A DNA stretch of 64,000 bases, from contig OZ247499.1 in assembly GCA_965233625.1 (NCBI GenBank), forward strand, positions 5,890,001 through 5,954,000, given 5' to 3'. Below the pieces are notes generated by a model. It was not told where the DNA came from and did not search any database. It saw only the letters and a program-made list of their open reading frames with translations. Below, piece after piece: positions 36,260 through 44,641 of this stretch. This stretch comes from G965233625 sp965233625. GTDB lineage: Bacteria; Planctomycetota; Planctomycetia; Pirellulales; Pirellulaceae. The position numbers and the translations under genes are program-made. The number at the start of each line of letters is the position of its first letter. Positions within the stretch are counted from its first letter, which is position 1.

Positions 36260-36970
36260 ATGCCTTCTAACCGCATCCGCGAAACGGATCTTTATCCCCC
36301 TGTGAAAAAGCTGCTTGAGAAGCAGGGTTATGAAGTGAAGGGCGAAGTTGGTCAGGTGGATGTGGTCGCCTGTCGCAACGATGAAGAGCCGGTGATTGTG
36401 GAACTGAAGACGGGCTTTGCCCTTTCGCTGTTTCATCAGGCGATCGACCGGCAGAAGATGACCGACGCGGTGTATATCGCCGTGCCGCATGGCAAAGGGC
36501 GGGCGTTCAATAAATCTTTGAAGATGAATGTGCAGCTTTGTCGCCGCCTGGGGCTGGGGCTGCTGACGGTCCGCGTCAAAAGCAAACGGGTGGAAGTGCA
36601 CCTGGACCCGCAGCCGTACCGCCCGCGGAAGTCTCAGCCCCGCAAAGCACGTCTGTTAAAAGAATTCACACGTCGCGTAGGCGACCCCAATTCGGGGGGC
36701 GCCACCCGGCAACGGCTGGTCACAGCCTACCGGCAGGACGCCCTCCGCTGCTTGCATGTGCTGAACGTCAACGGACCGACCAAGGCGGCGGTGGTCGCTA
36801 AACTGGCCGTGGTCGAACGAGCGCGACGCATCATGGCGGACGACTATTACGGCTGGTTCCAGCGCACCGGCCGTGGCATCTACGCCCTGACCCCGCAGGG
36901 CGAGGCAGCTCTTACCAGCTATGCCAGCGAATTGCAGACGCTGGCGGCCGAAGAAACAAAGGCCGGCTGA
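36260..36970 (+). CDS. DUF2161-type putative PD-(D/E)XK phosphodiesterase
   Basis: A 236-residue protein. The N-terminal ~110 residues contain a PD-(D/E)XK-like core: helix ETDLYPPVKKLLEKQGYEV, then GQVDVVACRND (Asp34) and PVIVELKTGF (Glu48, Lys50), the metal-binding and catalytic residues of that nuclease fold. A basic linker (PRKSQPRKARLLKEFTRR) leads to a C-terminal winged-helix-like part (NVNGPTKAAVVAKLAVVERA ... FQRTGRGIYALTPQGEAAL). This matches DUF2161, whose function is unknown; DNA cleavage is inferred. The ATG at 36260 is chosen over an upstream one at 36161 that lies in a repeat. Confidence 0.78.
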   Translation: MPSNRIRETDLYPPVKKLLEKQGYEVKGEVGQVDVVACRNDEEPVIVELKTGFALSLFHQAIDRQKMTDAVYIAVPHGKGRAFNKSLKMNVQLCRRLGLGLLTVRVKSKRVEVHLDPQPYRPRKSQPRKARLLKEFTRRVGDPNSGGATRQRLVTAYRQDALRCLHVLNVNGPTKAAVVAKLAVVERARRIMADDYYGWFQRTGRGIYALTPQGEAALTSYASELQTLAAEETKAG

Positions 36971-37082
36971 AGACGCCTTCTACCCGCGGCCATGTCGTTA
37001 TCATTGGCGTTGTTTAAGGCGAATCCGCCTGCTTACCACCCTTTTGTGTGGTTTTACGCACTAAACCTTAACGATACCTACC

Positions 37083-37112
37083 TTTACACGTGGCCAGCAG
37101 TGCGTGTACAAT
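37083..37112 (+). promoter_or_regulatory. rpsU promoter
   Basis: TTTACA (37083-37088) and TACAAT (37107-37112), each one base from consensus, are 18 bp apart, giving a start near 37119 and a 54-base leader. A strong GGAGG lies 6 bases before the rpsU ATG. Confidence 0.65.
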
Positions 37113-37172
37113 CTGCGATTCCACTCATAAAACCCCACACATGTATTTTGAAGAGTCCAAAACGGAGGATGT

Positions 37173-37364
37173 ATGGTTCGTCTGCTAGTCCGCGATCGTG
37201 AAAGCATTCAAGAAGCCGTCCGCCGCTTCCGCAAACTCGTGGAGCGCAGCGGCATTAAGAAGGAAATGCGCCGTCGCGAATATTACGAAAAACCAAGCGA
37301 AATCAAACGCCGCGCACGTCTTCGCGCAGAGCGTCGCTCGCGCCGCAACCGCGCAATGGCCTAA
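37173..37364 (+). CDS. rpsU: 30S ribosomal protein S21
   Basis: A 63-residue basic protein matching S21 over its whole length: VRDRESIQEAVRRFRKLVER, MRRREYYEKPSEIKRRARLR and a final Arg-rich helix. S21 joins late in 30S assembly near the anti-Shine-Dalgarno end of 16S rRNA. It has its own promoter and a strong ribosome site. Neighbouring genes (DUF2161, methylase) are unrelated. Confidence 0.95.
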   Translation: MVRLLVRDRESIQEAVRRFRKLVERSGIKKEMRRREYYEKPSEIKRRARLRAERRSRRNRAMA

Positions 37365-37381
37365 ATCTAGGCATTCCACCC

Positions 37382-37405
37382 GTAGGCAGGCCATGCGTCT
37401 GCCTC
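37382..37405. repeat. degenerate REP-like singlet after rpsU
   Basis: GTAGGCAGGCCATGCGTCTG (from 37382) is a diverged copy of the GTAGGNCAGGCGCCTG motif, 18 bp after the rpsU stop and 25 bp before the paired element. Confidence 0.5.
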
Positions 37406-37429
37406 TTGGGGGATAAAAACCCGGACAGT

Positions 37430-37500
37430 GTAGGTCAGGCGCCTGTCTGACGATGCAACGGAATCGACCCTAACTCTCGTCAGGCGGGCGCCTGACCTAC
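37430..37500. repeat. REPIN-like paired palindrome between rpsU and methylase
   Basis: GTAGGTCAGGCGCCTGTCTG (from 37430) is faced by the inverted CGTCAGGCGGGCGCCTGACC ending CTAC at 37500. Total length 71 bp with an unrelated 22-bp centre. It is the cleanest copy of the family in the window. Confidence 0.75.
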
Positions 37501-37570
37501 GGGTTAGAGTAGTTGCCGCCCGTTAACTAGCGGTGATCAAACCGCTACGGGTAAAACGAAGATCCACGGG

Positions 37571-39265
37571 ATGGATCACTTGGCTGTGACCCCGCACGCT
37601 CAGCTTTCCGCAAGTCGCACCAGGCAGCAACATCATGCTGCCCGTCGTGCACGTGGCGCCTTCTACACCCCGGCGTGGCTGGCCAGACACATGGCCGCCC
37701 GGGTTTTCCGCCACGTCACGCAATCGCGGCCACGTGTTCTTGATCTGGCATGTGGCGACGGCGCCCTTCTCCGCCAGGCGCTGGATCTGCTGGCGACACG
37801 CAATAACACGCCTTGCACGGTGGCATCGCGGCTGGAACTGGTGCATAGCTGTATCCGCGGCATCGATATCAACGCCGAAGCCGTTGCGGCAGCCAGGCGG
37901 AACCTTGCGGCATGGATTCTTGGCGATGACGCTTCGCCGCCCCAGCATCTGTGGGAAGAAACTTCGGCAGCGATTGCCCACTGCATTGTGAACGGCGATG
38001 CGCTGGAGATGCAACACGTAGCGGACAGCGCGGACGTGATCCTGGGCAATCCGCCATACCTCAGCATCCGTCAGCTGCATCAGACGCATGGCGCCGGCTA
38101 TGTGCAGAGGTTGCGCGAGCGATATACCTGTGCCGCGGGCGCGTTTGATTCGTACGTGCTCTTTGTTGAGAAGGCGCAACAGCTACTTCGTGCCGGCGGC
38201 TGCTGCACCATGATTACGCCAGGCAGGCTGGCGGATATGGAATATGCCACGCGTTGCCGGGAACTGCTACTGTCAGGCACGTTGCATCAGATTGACGACC
38301 TGTCATCCGTGCCGGCGTTGTTCCCCGGTGTCAGCGTTTACGCCCATATTTACACCTGGCAGAAACACCGACCGGCTAAGAAGCACCTGACCGCAGTGTC
38401 AGAGTTTGTCACCGCTGGAAGGAAGCCGCAGCCAGGACGGACGCACTTCATTCCGCAGCAGGCGTTGAGTAGTGCAGGCTTCGCCGTGCATCGTCAGGCA
38501 GCACTGCTGGAAGGCGTTTCGACGGCGCCGCTGGGCGAATGCGCTGCGGTGCATTGCGGCGCCGCCGGGTTTTCCGCTCAGTTGCTGGCCGGTGAATTGC
38601 GTGAAGCTTCGTCGCTGCCGGCCGCAGAAGACGCCCTGCCGTTTATCGTCAGCGGGAACATTGACCGCTATCAGATAAAGACCGGCAACGTGCGGTTTAT
38701 GAAACGCAAGTTCCAGGAGCCCATGCTGCCCGCCTCATCCAGCTACTTCAACGCAGCGCGGCGGCGATTGTATCAGCAGCCGAAGATTGTCGTGGCAGGC
38801 ATGACCCGCCGGCTGGAAGCGGCGTTCGCCCCGCAACCGCTGGCCATTGGCGTGCAGACTTATGCGGTTAAACCGCAGCGGATCGACAACTGGTTGCTGC
38901 TGGGGCTGTTGAATTCGCGGCTGGTTTCGCACTGGTTCGCCAGCCGGTTTGCCGCGCGGCGTCTGGCGGGCGGCTTTCTGGCGATCAACAAATCGCAGCT
39001 TGAGCAGATACCACTACCGGCGGCCGCCTTCAGCGATGATCCGCGTCATGTCCACTTGCAGCAACAGATTGCGGGACATGCTCAGGAATTACATCGCGGC
39101 GAACCTGTAGCGGCCGCAGCTTGCAGTGACACAAGCCTGTCACAAGAGTCTGCGGAACGGAAGCTGGACGCGCTGGTTTATCAACTCTATGGGCTGGCAG
39201 ACAGTGACATTGCGGCGGTGGAAAGCTGCGACCTGCCGCCCGCCGTTAAAGGCGGCAGTTACTGA
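37571..39265 (+). CDS. N6-adenine-type DNA methyltransferase
   Basis: A 564-residue gamma-type amino methyltransferase. It shows the leader ARGAFYTPAWLARHMAARVF (residues ~27-46; GAFYTP at 29-34), the AdoMet motif I VLDLACGDGALLRQAL, then IDINAEAVAAARRNLAAW, and the catalytic NPPY at 160-163 in VILGNPPYLSIRQL. The C-terminal half (~300-520) resembles the target-recognition part of TaqI/Eco57I-type enzymes (AIGVQTYAVKPQRIDNWLLL ... AINKSQLEQIPLP). No endonuclease domain is seen in it and no partner follows, so it is an orphan methylase or pairs with the DUF2161 protein upstream. It overlaps the convergent hisG by 20 bp. Confidence 0.85.
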   Translation: MDHLAVTPHAQLSASRTRQQHHAARRARGAFYTPAWLARHMAARVFRHVTQSRPRVLDLACGDGALLRQALDLLATRNNTPCTVASRLELVHSCIRGIDINAEAVAAARRNLAAWILGDDASPPQHLWEETSAAIAHCIVNGDALEMQHVADSADVILGNPPYLSIRQLHQTHGAGYVQRLRERYTCAAGAFDSYVLFVEKAQQLLRAGGCCTMITPGRLADMEYATRCRELLLSGTLHQIDDLSSVPALFPGVSVYAHIYTWQKHRPAKKHLTAVSEFVTAGRKPQPGRTHFIPQQALSSAGFAVHRQAALLEGVSTAPLGECAAVHCGAAGFSAQLLAGELREASSLPAAEDALPFIVSGNIDRYQIKTGNVRFMKRKFQEPMLPASSSYFNAARRRLYQQPKIVVAGMTRRLEAAFAPQPLAIGVQTYAVKPQRIDNWLLLGLLNSRLVSHWFASRFAARRLAGGFLAINKSQLEQIPLPAAAFSDDPRHVHLQQQIAGHAQELHRGEPVAAAACSDTSLSQESAERKLDALVYQLYGLADSDIAAVESCDLPPAVKGGSY

Positions 39266-40097
39266 TTGCGGTTTCGATAATCGCCGAGGCGCCGAGCGAT
39301 TCAAGCTGATCCATCACCGCGATCACATCGCCGCGCCGCACCATGACCGAGACGGCGCACCAGTTTTCATCTTCCAGGCTGTTGATCGTGGGCGAGTTAA
39401 AGCCAGGCGTGATCTTTTCGGCTTCGCTTAGTTTCTCACGCGGAATGTTGTATTCCAGCAGCGAGTAGGCACGGGCAATCACCACACCTTCCAGCCGCCT
39501 GACGACGCGGTCCGCCAGATCGGGCAGACGGCGTTTGCGGTTCTGGATCAGCACCGTTTCGTAGTGACCGATTTCTGTCAGTATCCGCAGCTTGTTGGCC
39601 GCCAGGGTCGAACCGGTTTCGACCAGATCAACGATGCCGTCGGCCACGCCAAGTGAGATCATAATCTCGACCGAACCGGATAACTCCACCAGGTGCGCTG
39701 CGGCGTTGTGCTCTTTTAAGTAGGTCCGCGTGACGGCGGGAAAACTGGTGGCGATGCGGGCGCCGTCCAGATCCGCCGGTTTGCGGTAGTCTGAAGATTC
39801 AGGCACGCAGACGGCCAGCCGGCATTTGCCCACGCCTAAGGGCAGACGCGTTTCCACATCGACCTCTGCTTCGGCGATCAGGTCCGAACCGGTCACGCCC
39901 ATATCGATGGCGCCCTCAGCGCACAGCACGGGGATATCGTCGGTGCGGAGGAAGGTAATGTCGATATCCATGCCGCGGACGCGTGCAAACAGAGCGCGGT
40001 TCTGGCGGCGGAAGCTGAGTCCGGCCTGCTGCATCAGTTCGCCTGCGTGATCCGCCAGGCGGCCTTTGCTGGGGAGGCCGATCCGAAGATTACTCAT
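39246..40097 (-). CDS. hisG: ATP phosphoribosyltransferase, long form
   Basis: HisG joins ATP and PRPP in the first, feedback-controlled step of histidine synthesis. The 283-residue protein is the long HisG type: catalytic part with LRIGLPSKGRLADHAGELMQ, DIPVLCAEGAIDMGVTGSDL and VDLVETGSTLAANKLRILTE, then a ~75-residue C-terminal ferredoxin-like regulatory domain (WCAVSVMVRRGDVIAVMDQL). The long form works without HisZ. Its start overlaps the end of hisE by 4 bp, so the two are translationally coupled. Confidence 0.95.
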   Translation of the reverse strand: MSNLRIGLPSKGRLADHAGELMQQAGLSFRRQNRALFARVRGMDIDITFLRTDDIPVLCAEGAIDMGVTGSDLIAEAEVDVETRLPLGVGKCRLAVCVPESSDYRKPADLDGARIATSFPAVTRTYLKEHNAAAHLVELSGSVEIMISLGVADGIVDLVETGSTLAANKLRILTEIGHYETVLIQNRKRRLPDLADRVVRRLEGVVIARAYSLLEYNIPREKLSEAEKITPGFNSPTINSLEDENWCAVSVMVRRGDVIAVMDQLESLGASAIIETAISNCRL

Positions 40098-40420
40098 TGT
40101 TTTCGCGATTCTTTCTCATCAATGCCGGAAACGCCAAACCGGCTACCTAAGACTTCTTCCACATCTGCTAAATTCACTTCGCACCGCGCTAGCATGACCA
40201 GCGTGTGATACATCAGATCCGCTGCCTCACTGACGGCGTGCTGCCGGCCTTCATCACCGGGTTCTTCCGCCGCCTGGATCAGTTCGACGGTCTCTTCCGC
40301 GATTTTCCCGGCAAGTTTGGCAGCGCTGCCTGACAGCAGCTTGTTGGTGTAAGACCGCTCCTGCGGATTAGCCTTACGGTCTTCAATCACCTGCATTAAC
40401 TGGTGGAGTGTGGAGTCCAT
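40094..40420 (-). CDS. hisE: phosphoribosyl-ATP pyrophosphatase
   Basis: HisE removes pyrophosphate from phosphoribosyl-ATP, the second histidine step. The 108-residue all-helical protein has the MazG-like core ERSYTNKLLSGSAAKLAGKI followed by AEETVELIQAAEE and EAADLMYHTLVMLARCEVNL, whose Glu and Asp residues bind magnesium. The frame opens at an ATG at 40432; the next ATG at 40420 (MDSTLHQLMQVI) fits the family better. It lies just upstream of hisG with a 4-bp overlap; hisI is not here. Confidence 0.92.
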   Translation of the reverse strand: MDSTLHQLMQVIEDRKANPQERSYTNKLLSGSAAKLAGKIAEETVELIQAAEEPGDEGRQHAVSEAADLMYHTLVMLARCEVNLADVEEVLGSRFGVSGIDEKESRKQ

Positions 40421-40463
40421 TACAAGGGCCAATACTGATGCGGGCGGTGCCAGGATTTTCCGG

Positions 40464-40625
40464 CCCCCTCGCCCCTTTGGGGAGAGGGCTGGGGTGAGGG
40501 GAAGTAATTACGATTCGCTGCTATTCGGAGGTCCAACGGGCGGCGTTTCATGTACGGGCGATTCTAGACGGCAGACAGAAGACTGTGCCCCCTCACCCTA
40601 ACCCTCTCCCCGGAGGGGCGAGGGG
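40464..40625. repeat. inverted CCCCTCGCCCC-type repeat pair
   Basis: A 38-bp arm at 40464-40501 (CCCCCTCGCCCCTTTGGGGA...) faces an inverted arm at 40588-40625, differing at a few positions, with about 86 bases between. Each arm also folds on itself. A partial third copy follows at 40630-40660. It resembles the widespread CCCTCACCCC/CCCTCTCCCC intergenic repeat of many bacteria. Confidence 0.6.
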
Positions 40626-40661
40626 ACGATTTTCCCTCTGCCTGGAGGGTTGAGGGGACGA

Positions 40662-41858
40662 TTACTTGCGGGCGGCGGCGTGCTTCAGGGGCAGCCAGGC
40701 GGCGTCCTGGTTGCTGCTTTCGACACACTGCTGGATGAAGTACATGCCTTCGACGCCGTCGTAAACATTGGGGTAAACGGTGTCTTTCTTCTCGAAGTCC
40801 TGCCCGGCGCCACGCAGCGCCATGGCGTCGTAAGCGGCGCGGTAGATGTTGGCGAACGCTTCGAAGAACGCTTCTGGGTGCCCGGCGGGCAAGCGGCTAG
40901 CAGCAGCGCCGGCGCCTTCCATATAGTCAGCATTCGGGTCGCGTGTGTAGAGGCGATGCGGCTCGCCGTTCACGCGGTAGGTCATGCTGTTGGGTTCTTC
41001 CTGACGCCACTGCAGGGCGCCTTTGGTGCCGTCGATTTCGATGAACAGATCGTTTTCGCGACCGTGGCTGATCTGCGAAGAAGTAACGGTGGTCAAACCG
41101 CCATTTTCCATGCGGATCACAGCGGTTCCGTAATCGTCCAGCTCGCGGCCGCCTTCGAACGTCTTCAGATGGCAGCTGACGGATTCTGGCAGTTCACCCG
41201 TCATGTAGCGTGCCAGGTTGTAGGCGTGCGTGGCAATGTCGCCGAAGCAACCTGCGGCGCCGCTGCGTTTGGGATCGGTGCGCCAGGCTGCCTGTTTGTG
41301 CTCTCCGCTTTCCAGCCGCTTGCGCAACCAGCCTTGGATGTAGCAAACGCGGATGGCTTGAATTTCGCCCAGATCGCCGTTGAGAATCATCTGCCGTGCC
41401 TGCCGCACCAGCGGGTAGCCCGTGTAGTTGTGCGTTACGGCGAAGACCACGCCCGATTGTTCCACAGCTTTGACCAGTTCTTCCGCTTGTGCCAGGTCAA
41501 AGGTCATCGGCTTATCGCAGATGACGTTAATGCCCGCTTCAACAGCGGCTTTGGCGATTTCGAAGTGTGTGTGGTTGGGCGTGGCGATCGACAGGAAGTC
41601 AATCTGTTTATCTTCGCCCAGGGCTTTCTCGCCTTCGATCAGTTCGGTGACAGAGCCATACGCGCGGTCTTCGGCAATGGCGTAGTCAGGCGCCGAGGCT
41701 TTGGCCCGCTCCGGATTCGAAGAGAGGGCGCCGGCGACTAGCTCTGCGCGGTTGTCGAGCACGGCGGCGGTGCAATGAACGCGGCCAATAAACGAGCCCT
41801 GGCCGCCCCCGACCAGCGCCATGCGAAGTTTACGGTTCAGTGGTTCATTAACAGCCAT
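40662..41858 (-). CDS. Gfo/Idh/MocA-family NAD(P)-dependent oxidoreductase
   Basis: A 398-residue cytoplasmic sugar-type dehydrogenase. The Rossmann part has MALVGGGQGSFIGRVHCTAA (nucleotide-binding Gly loop) and FLSIATPNHTHFEIAKAAVE; the catalytic region begins with INVICDKPMTFDLAQAEELV, the E/D-K-P motif of the family, followed by VTHNYTGYPLVRQARQMIL and AGCFGDIATHAYNLARYMTG with the conserved Asp-x-x-x-His. Relatives act on inositols, glucose-fructose or amino-sugars; the substrate is not evident. No sugar transporter or operon partner adjoins it. Confidence 0.9.
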   Translation of the reverse strand: MAVNEPLNRKLRMALVGGGQGSFIGRVHCTAAVLDNRAELVAGALSSNPERAKASAPDYAIAEDRAYGSVTELIEGEKALGEDKQIDFLSIATPNHTHFEIAKAAVEAGINVICDKPMTFDLAQAEELVKAVEQSGVVFAVTHNYTGYPLVRQARQMILNGDLGEIQAIRVCYIQGWLRKRLESGEHKQAAWRTDPKRSGAAGCFGDIATHAYNLARYMTGELPESVSCHLKTFEGGRELDDYGTAVIRMENGGLTTVTSSQISHGRENDLFIEIDGTKGALQWRQEEPNSMTYRVNGEPHRLYTRDPNADYMEGAGAAASRLPAGHPEAFFEAFANIYRAAYDAMALRGAGQDFEKKDTVYPNVYDGVEGMYFIQQCVESSNQDAAWLPLKHAAARK

Positions 41859-42005
41859 AGGGGTAAAGCTCCTGAGTATGATTTGCGTTGAATCGGGTGT
41901 TGCCTGGGCGCCAGAGGCGGTAAGGTGCCATTTTTAACAGAATCACCTGCAATCACCAGTATTGGCAGGCGATTTACTCGCTTGCTGCGCCCGCCGGGGG
42001 CGGGG

Positions 42006-42011
42006 TAGAAT
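42006..42011 (+). promoter_or_regulatory. putative -10 element before the gene at 42109
   Basis: TAGAAT (42006-42011) followed by GGCGG, with a weak TTGCTG 18 bp upstream at 41982-41987, is the best promoter candidate for the gene at 42109. Confidence 0.35.
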
Positions 42012-42108
42012 GGCGGTCTTGTCGCACGGTCCGTGTGCACATTCCATGGTTCAGGGGCTGTCCGCCTTGTTGATGGCGGATTTAGCAAATAAATCGCAGG
42101 AGATTGAA

Positions 42109-42711
42109 ATGTCGAAGTCGCAGGAATCGTTCATCCGTAGCCCCTGGTTGATGCTTACCGCCGGAGCCGTCATAGGCGCGGTTGTGGCGGTCAGTGCTGT
42201 GAAGCTGATGGAAACAGAGCAACCAACGGTTATTATCCAGCCTCCTTCGGCTGCCCAGCTTGCCGAGGCTCAGTCGCAACAGGCAAAGGTTCACGCCTTT
42301 GGCGCCTCGAGTGCAGATACCGTCATGCTCGCCACGGGGCCGGTTGACGATACAACCGAGGGCTGCTTCGCGCTGGATTCTGTCACGGGCGCCCTGACGA
42401 TGGTCGCCCCGAATGTCCGCACCGGCCAGTTCAGCAATTTGTTTAAAGGTAACGTGCTTAACGACTTACAGGTACAGCGGGGCAAGGCGCCAAAGTTTGT
42501 GATGGTGGCCGGACAGTCCACCTTTGTCCGCGGCGCCGGCATTAATCAACCGGGACGGACGGTGGTTTATGTCGCCGACGCCAACACCGGCAACATGGTG
42601 GCTTATGGCTTCCAGTGGAACCAGAACGCCCAGAAGGCAGGCGCACCACAGGCTGGCACCTTCATGCGGCTGGGCGTCTTCAAAGTCCGCGAAGCTCTTC
42701 TGGACAACTAG
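42109..42711 (+). CDS. hypothetical membrane-anchored protein
   Basis: A 200-residue protein of unknown function. One N-terminal transmembrane segment (PWLMLTAGAVIGAVVAVSAV, ~11-31) is followed by a Gln/Ala-rich stalk (~45-65) and a beta-rich soluble domain with GCFALDSVTGALTMVAPNVR and KFVMVAGQSTFVRG, then RTVVYVADANTGNMVAYGFQ. The VAD..TG.M..Y pattern resembles proteins of propeller repeats, but only one blade is present. The ATG at 42109 is preceded by GCAGGAG; an in-frame start at 41962 would add 49 unlikely residues. A strong terminator follows, so it is monocistronic. Confidence 0.65.
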   Translation: MSKSQESFIRSPWLMLTAGAVIGAVVAVSAVKLMETEQPTVIIQPPSAAQLAEAQSQQAKVHAFGASSADTVMLATGPVDDTTEGCFALDSVTGALTMVAPNVRTGQFSNLFKGNVLNDLQVQRGKAPKFVMVAGQSTFVRGAGINQPGRTVVYVADANTGNMVAYGFQWNQNAQKAGAPQAGTFMRLGVFKVREALLDN

Positions 42712-42746
42712 CCAACCGCCCGGTCCGCCCTTTGTCACAAGCCATC

Positions 42747-42774
42747 AAAAGCCCCTCCGCGTGAGGGGCTTTTT
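42747..42774 (+). terminator. rho-independent terminator after the gene at 42109
   Basis: AAAAGCCCCTC (42747-42757), a 6-base loop and the complementary arm ending at 42774 with TTTTT form an 11-bp stem with a short T-run. Confidence 0.85.
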
Positions 42775-43385
42775 GCATATTTACTGCGCAATCTCTGCTA
42801 ATTTAATGGGCACCCTTACGTGGGTTTTGACGTATTTTGCGGCGTTTCCACGGTCGTCCATTTTGTGGCCCGGCATTTGCAACGCCGTGCGTTTGAGACA
42901 ATCTGCATGCACATGCTGCTATTCCACTGGCATTAATCTGGTTTCAGACGCTGGCGGAAATAGCTGAAGCGATGCAGACTTCGCGACAGAGGCGGACTCC
43001 ATACGCTGTCGCACACTCGCCACGCTGGCACGGATGCCGCTGCCGTTTGTTGCAAGGATGCTTTCCCCACGCGATTTATCGCCCGAAAACTCTTTCCAAC
43101 AGGCAATTGACCCCATCGAGCACACCTCCCAGTAGATGACAGGCGGCCGTCTTCTGCTGCAGCCCATTTAGCGTAGCGCACGACTGTGCAAAGCCCTCTC
43201 ACGCAGAACGTGGGACGTTAACGTCTTTGCGACAGTAACAAGATACGCTGCCGCCGCATTTTTCATCAAAAGTTCGCAAAATGTTCACCGTTATGGCGGA
43301 CCCCCCTCTTGAGAAAGGGCGGGTTGCGAACCAAGATTTCATTGCATCCAACTTCACCCTCACGACGATCTAGAGAAAAGCGATT
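42775..43385. other. long gap before glnA
   Basis: About 610 bases with no clear conserved gene. The only candidate is the small minus-strand frame at 42919-43116. I looked for a sigma-54 site for glnA and found none in register (TGGC near 43295 has no TTGC at the right distance). Confidence 0.4.
42919..43116 (-). CDS. possible small protein
   Basis: A 65-codon frame with an ATG at 43116 preceded by GGGAGG eight bases upstream on the minus strand, better than most sites here. The product (MGSIACWKEFSGDKSRG at the start, Ser/Ala/Arg-rich after) has no recognised family. It may be a real small gene or chance. Confidence 0.3.
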   Translation of the reverse strand: MGSIACWKEFSGDKSRGESILATNGSGIRASVASVRQRMESASVAKSASLQLFPPASETRLMPVE

Positions 43386-44396
43386 ATGAAAACGAAGCTA
43401 GAATACATCTGGCTAGATGGCTACAAGCCCACACAGAGCCTGCGTGGCAAGACCATGGTCCGCAAAGATTTTGGCGGCACGCTTGAAGAATGCCCCATGT
43501 GGTCCTTTGATGGTAGCTCCACGGAACAGGCCGAAGGTAACGCCTCAGACTGCTTGCTCAAGCCTGTTGCGATCATCCCTGACCCCGATCGCAAGAACGC
43601 CTACATTGTGATGACCGAAGTGCTGAACGCTGATGGCACTCCGCACGAGTCCAATGGTCGCGCAACCATTGCTGAAGACAACGATGACTTCTGGTTCGGC
43701 TTTGAGCAGGAATACTTCCTGATCGATTGCAGCACCCGTCTGCCACTGGGCTTCCCGCCTAACGGCTTCCCCGGCCCGCAAGGTCCGTACTACTGCTCGG
43801 TCGGTGGTTTCAACGCCTATGGCCGCGAGATTGTTGAAGAGCACTTCGACATGTGCCTGGAAGCAGGCCTTAACGTCGAAGGTATCAACGGCGAAGTCGC
43901 CGCTGGTCAGTGGGAATACCAGATCTTCGCCAAAGGCTCGAAGCGTGCTGGCGACGAAATCTGGCTGGCTCGTTACCTGCTTGAGCGGACCGCCGAAAAG
44001 TACGGTGTGGCCGTTAACCTGCATCCGAAGCCACTGGGCGAAACCGACTGGAACGGTTCCGGTATGCACGCCAACTTCTCCAATGGCGCCATGCGTGAAG
44101 CTGGCAACCAGGAAATCTTCACCAAGATCTGCGAAGAGTTTGGTAAGAACATCAAGCGTCACATCGACGTTTACGGCGCCGACAACGATCAGCGTCTGAC
44201 GGGTAAGCACGAAACGCAGTCGATCAACCAGTTCAGCTATGGTGTTTCCGACCGTGGCGCCTCGATCCGTATCCCGGTTGGTACGATCGAAGACGGCTGG
44301 AAAGGCCGCCTGGAAGATCGCCGCCCAGCGTCCAACGCTGACCCATACAAAGTGGCAGCCGCCATCATTCAGACCACCACCGAAGCACTCGCCTAG
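43386..44396 (+). CDS. glnA: glutamine synthetase, GSII (eukaryote-like) type
   Basis: Condenses glutamate and ammonia with ATP to glutamine. At 336 residues it is the short GSII form, not the ~470-residue GSI. It has the beta-grasp N-domain (LEYIWLDGYKPTQSLRGKTM), the opening DGSSTEQAEGNASDCLLKPV, the catalytic WFGFEQEYFLID, GINGEVAAGQWEYQI, NGSGMHANFSNGAMR and the final DRGASIRIPV. All metal- and ATP-binding Glu/His/Arg residues of the family are visible. GSII occurs in eukaryotes and a minority of bacteria, and is not regulated by adenylylation. A terminator follows, so it is monocistronic. Confidence 0.93.
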   Translation: MKTKLEYIWLDGYKPTQSLRGKTMVRKDFGGTLEECPMWSFDGSSTEQAEGNASDCLLKPVAIIPDPDRKNAYIVMTEVLNADGTPHESNGRATIAEDNDDFWFGFEQEYFLIDCSTRLPLGFPPNGFPGPQGPYYCSVGGFNAYGREIVEEHFDMCLEAGLNVEGINGEVAAGQWEYQIFAKGSKRAGDEIWLARYLLERTAEKYGVAVNLHPKPLGETDWNGSGMHANFSNGAMREAGNQEIFTKICEEFGKNIKRHIDVYGADNDQRLTGKHETQSINQFSYGVSDRGASIRIPVGTIEDGWKGRLEDRRPASNADPYKVAAAIIQTTTEALA

Positions 44397-44483
44397 ACGG
44401 ATGCGACCGGCTTAAACGGTAGGTCTTATCGACCTGCCGGCTGGACTGAAATGTAGTACATGCCCGCAATCCGGGCCGCAACT

Positions 44484-44509
44484 AACCCCGCCTCCGCGCG
44501 GGGTTTTTT
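44484..44509 (+). terminator. glnA terminator
   Basis: AACCCCGC (44484-44491) pairs with GCGGGGTT (44498-44505) around a 6-base loop, followed by a T-run to 44509. It ends the glnA transcript 88 bp after the stop. Confidence 0.85.
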
Positions 44510-44641
44510 CGTGCGCGGGCGACGACGCTCCTCAGGTGGACTTGAGGTGTACACACAGATAGACTCATTGTGCAAACCACGTGCTGAATTCTCTGACGAT
44601 CATGCAGCCTGACAAAACGGGCGTGTACAACGGGTGGCGAC

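Noticed and set aside
36992..37201. 69-codon frame overlapping the start of rpsU
   Set aside because: It runs through the rpsU promoter and ribosome site and has no family.
43290..43310. Sigma-54 promoter for glnA
   Set aside because: TGGC is present but the following TTG lies 4 bases too far for the -24/-12 spacing.
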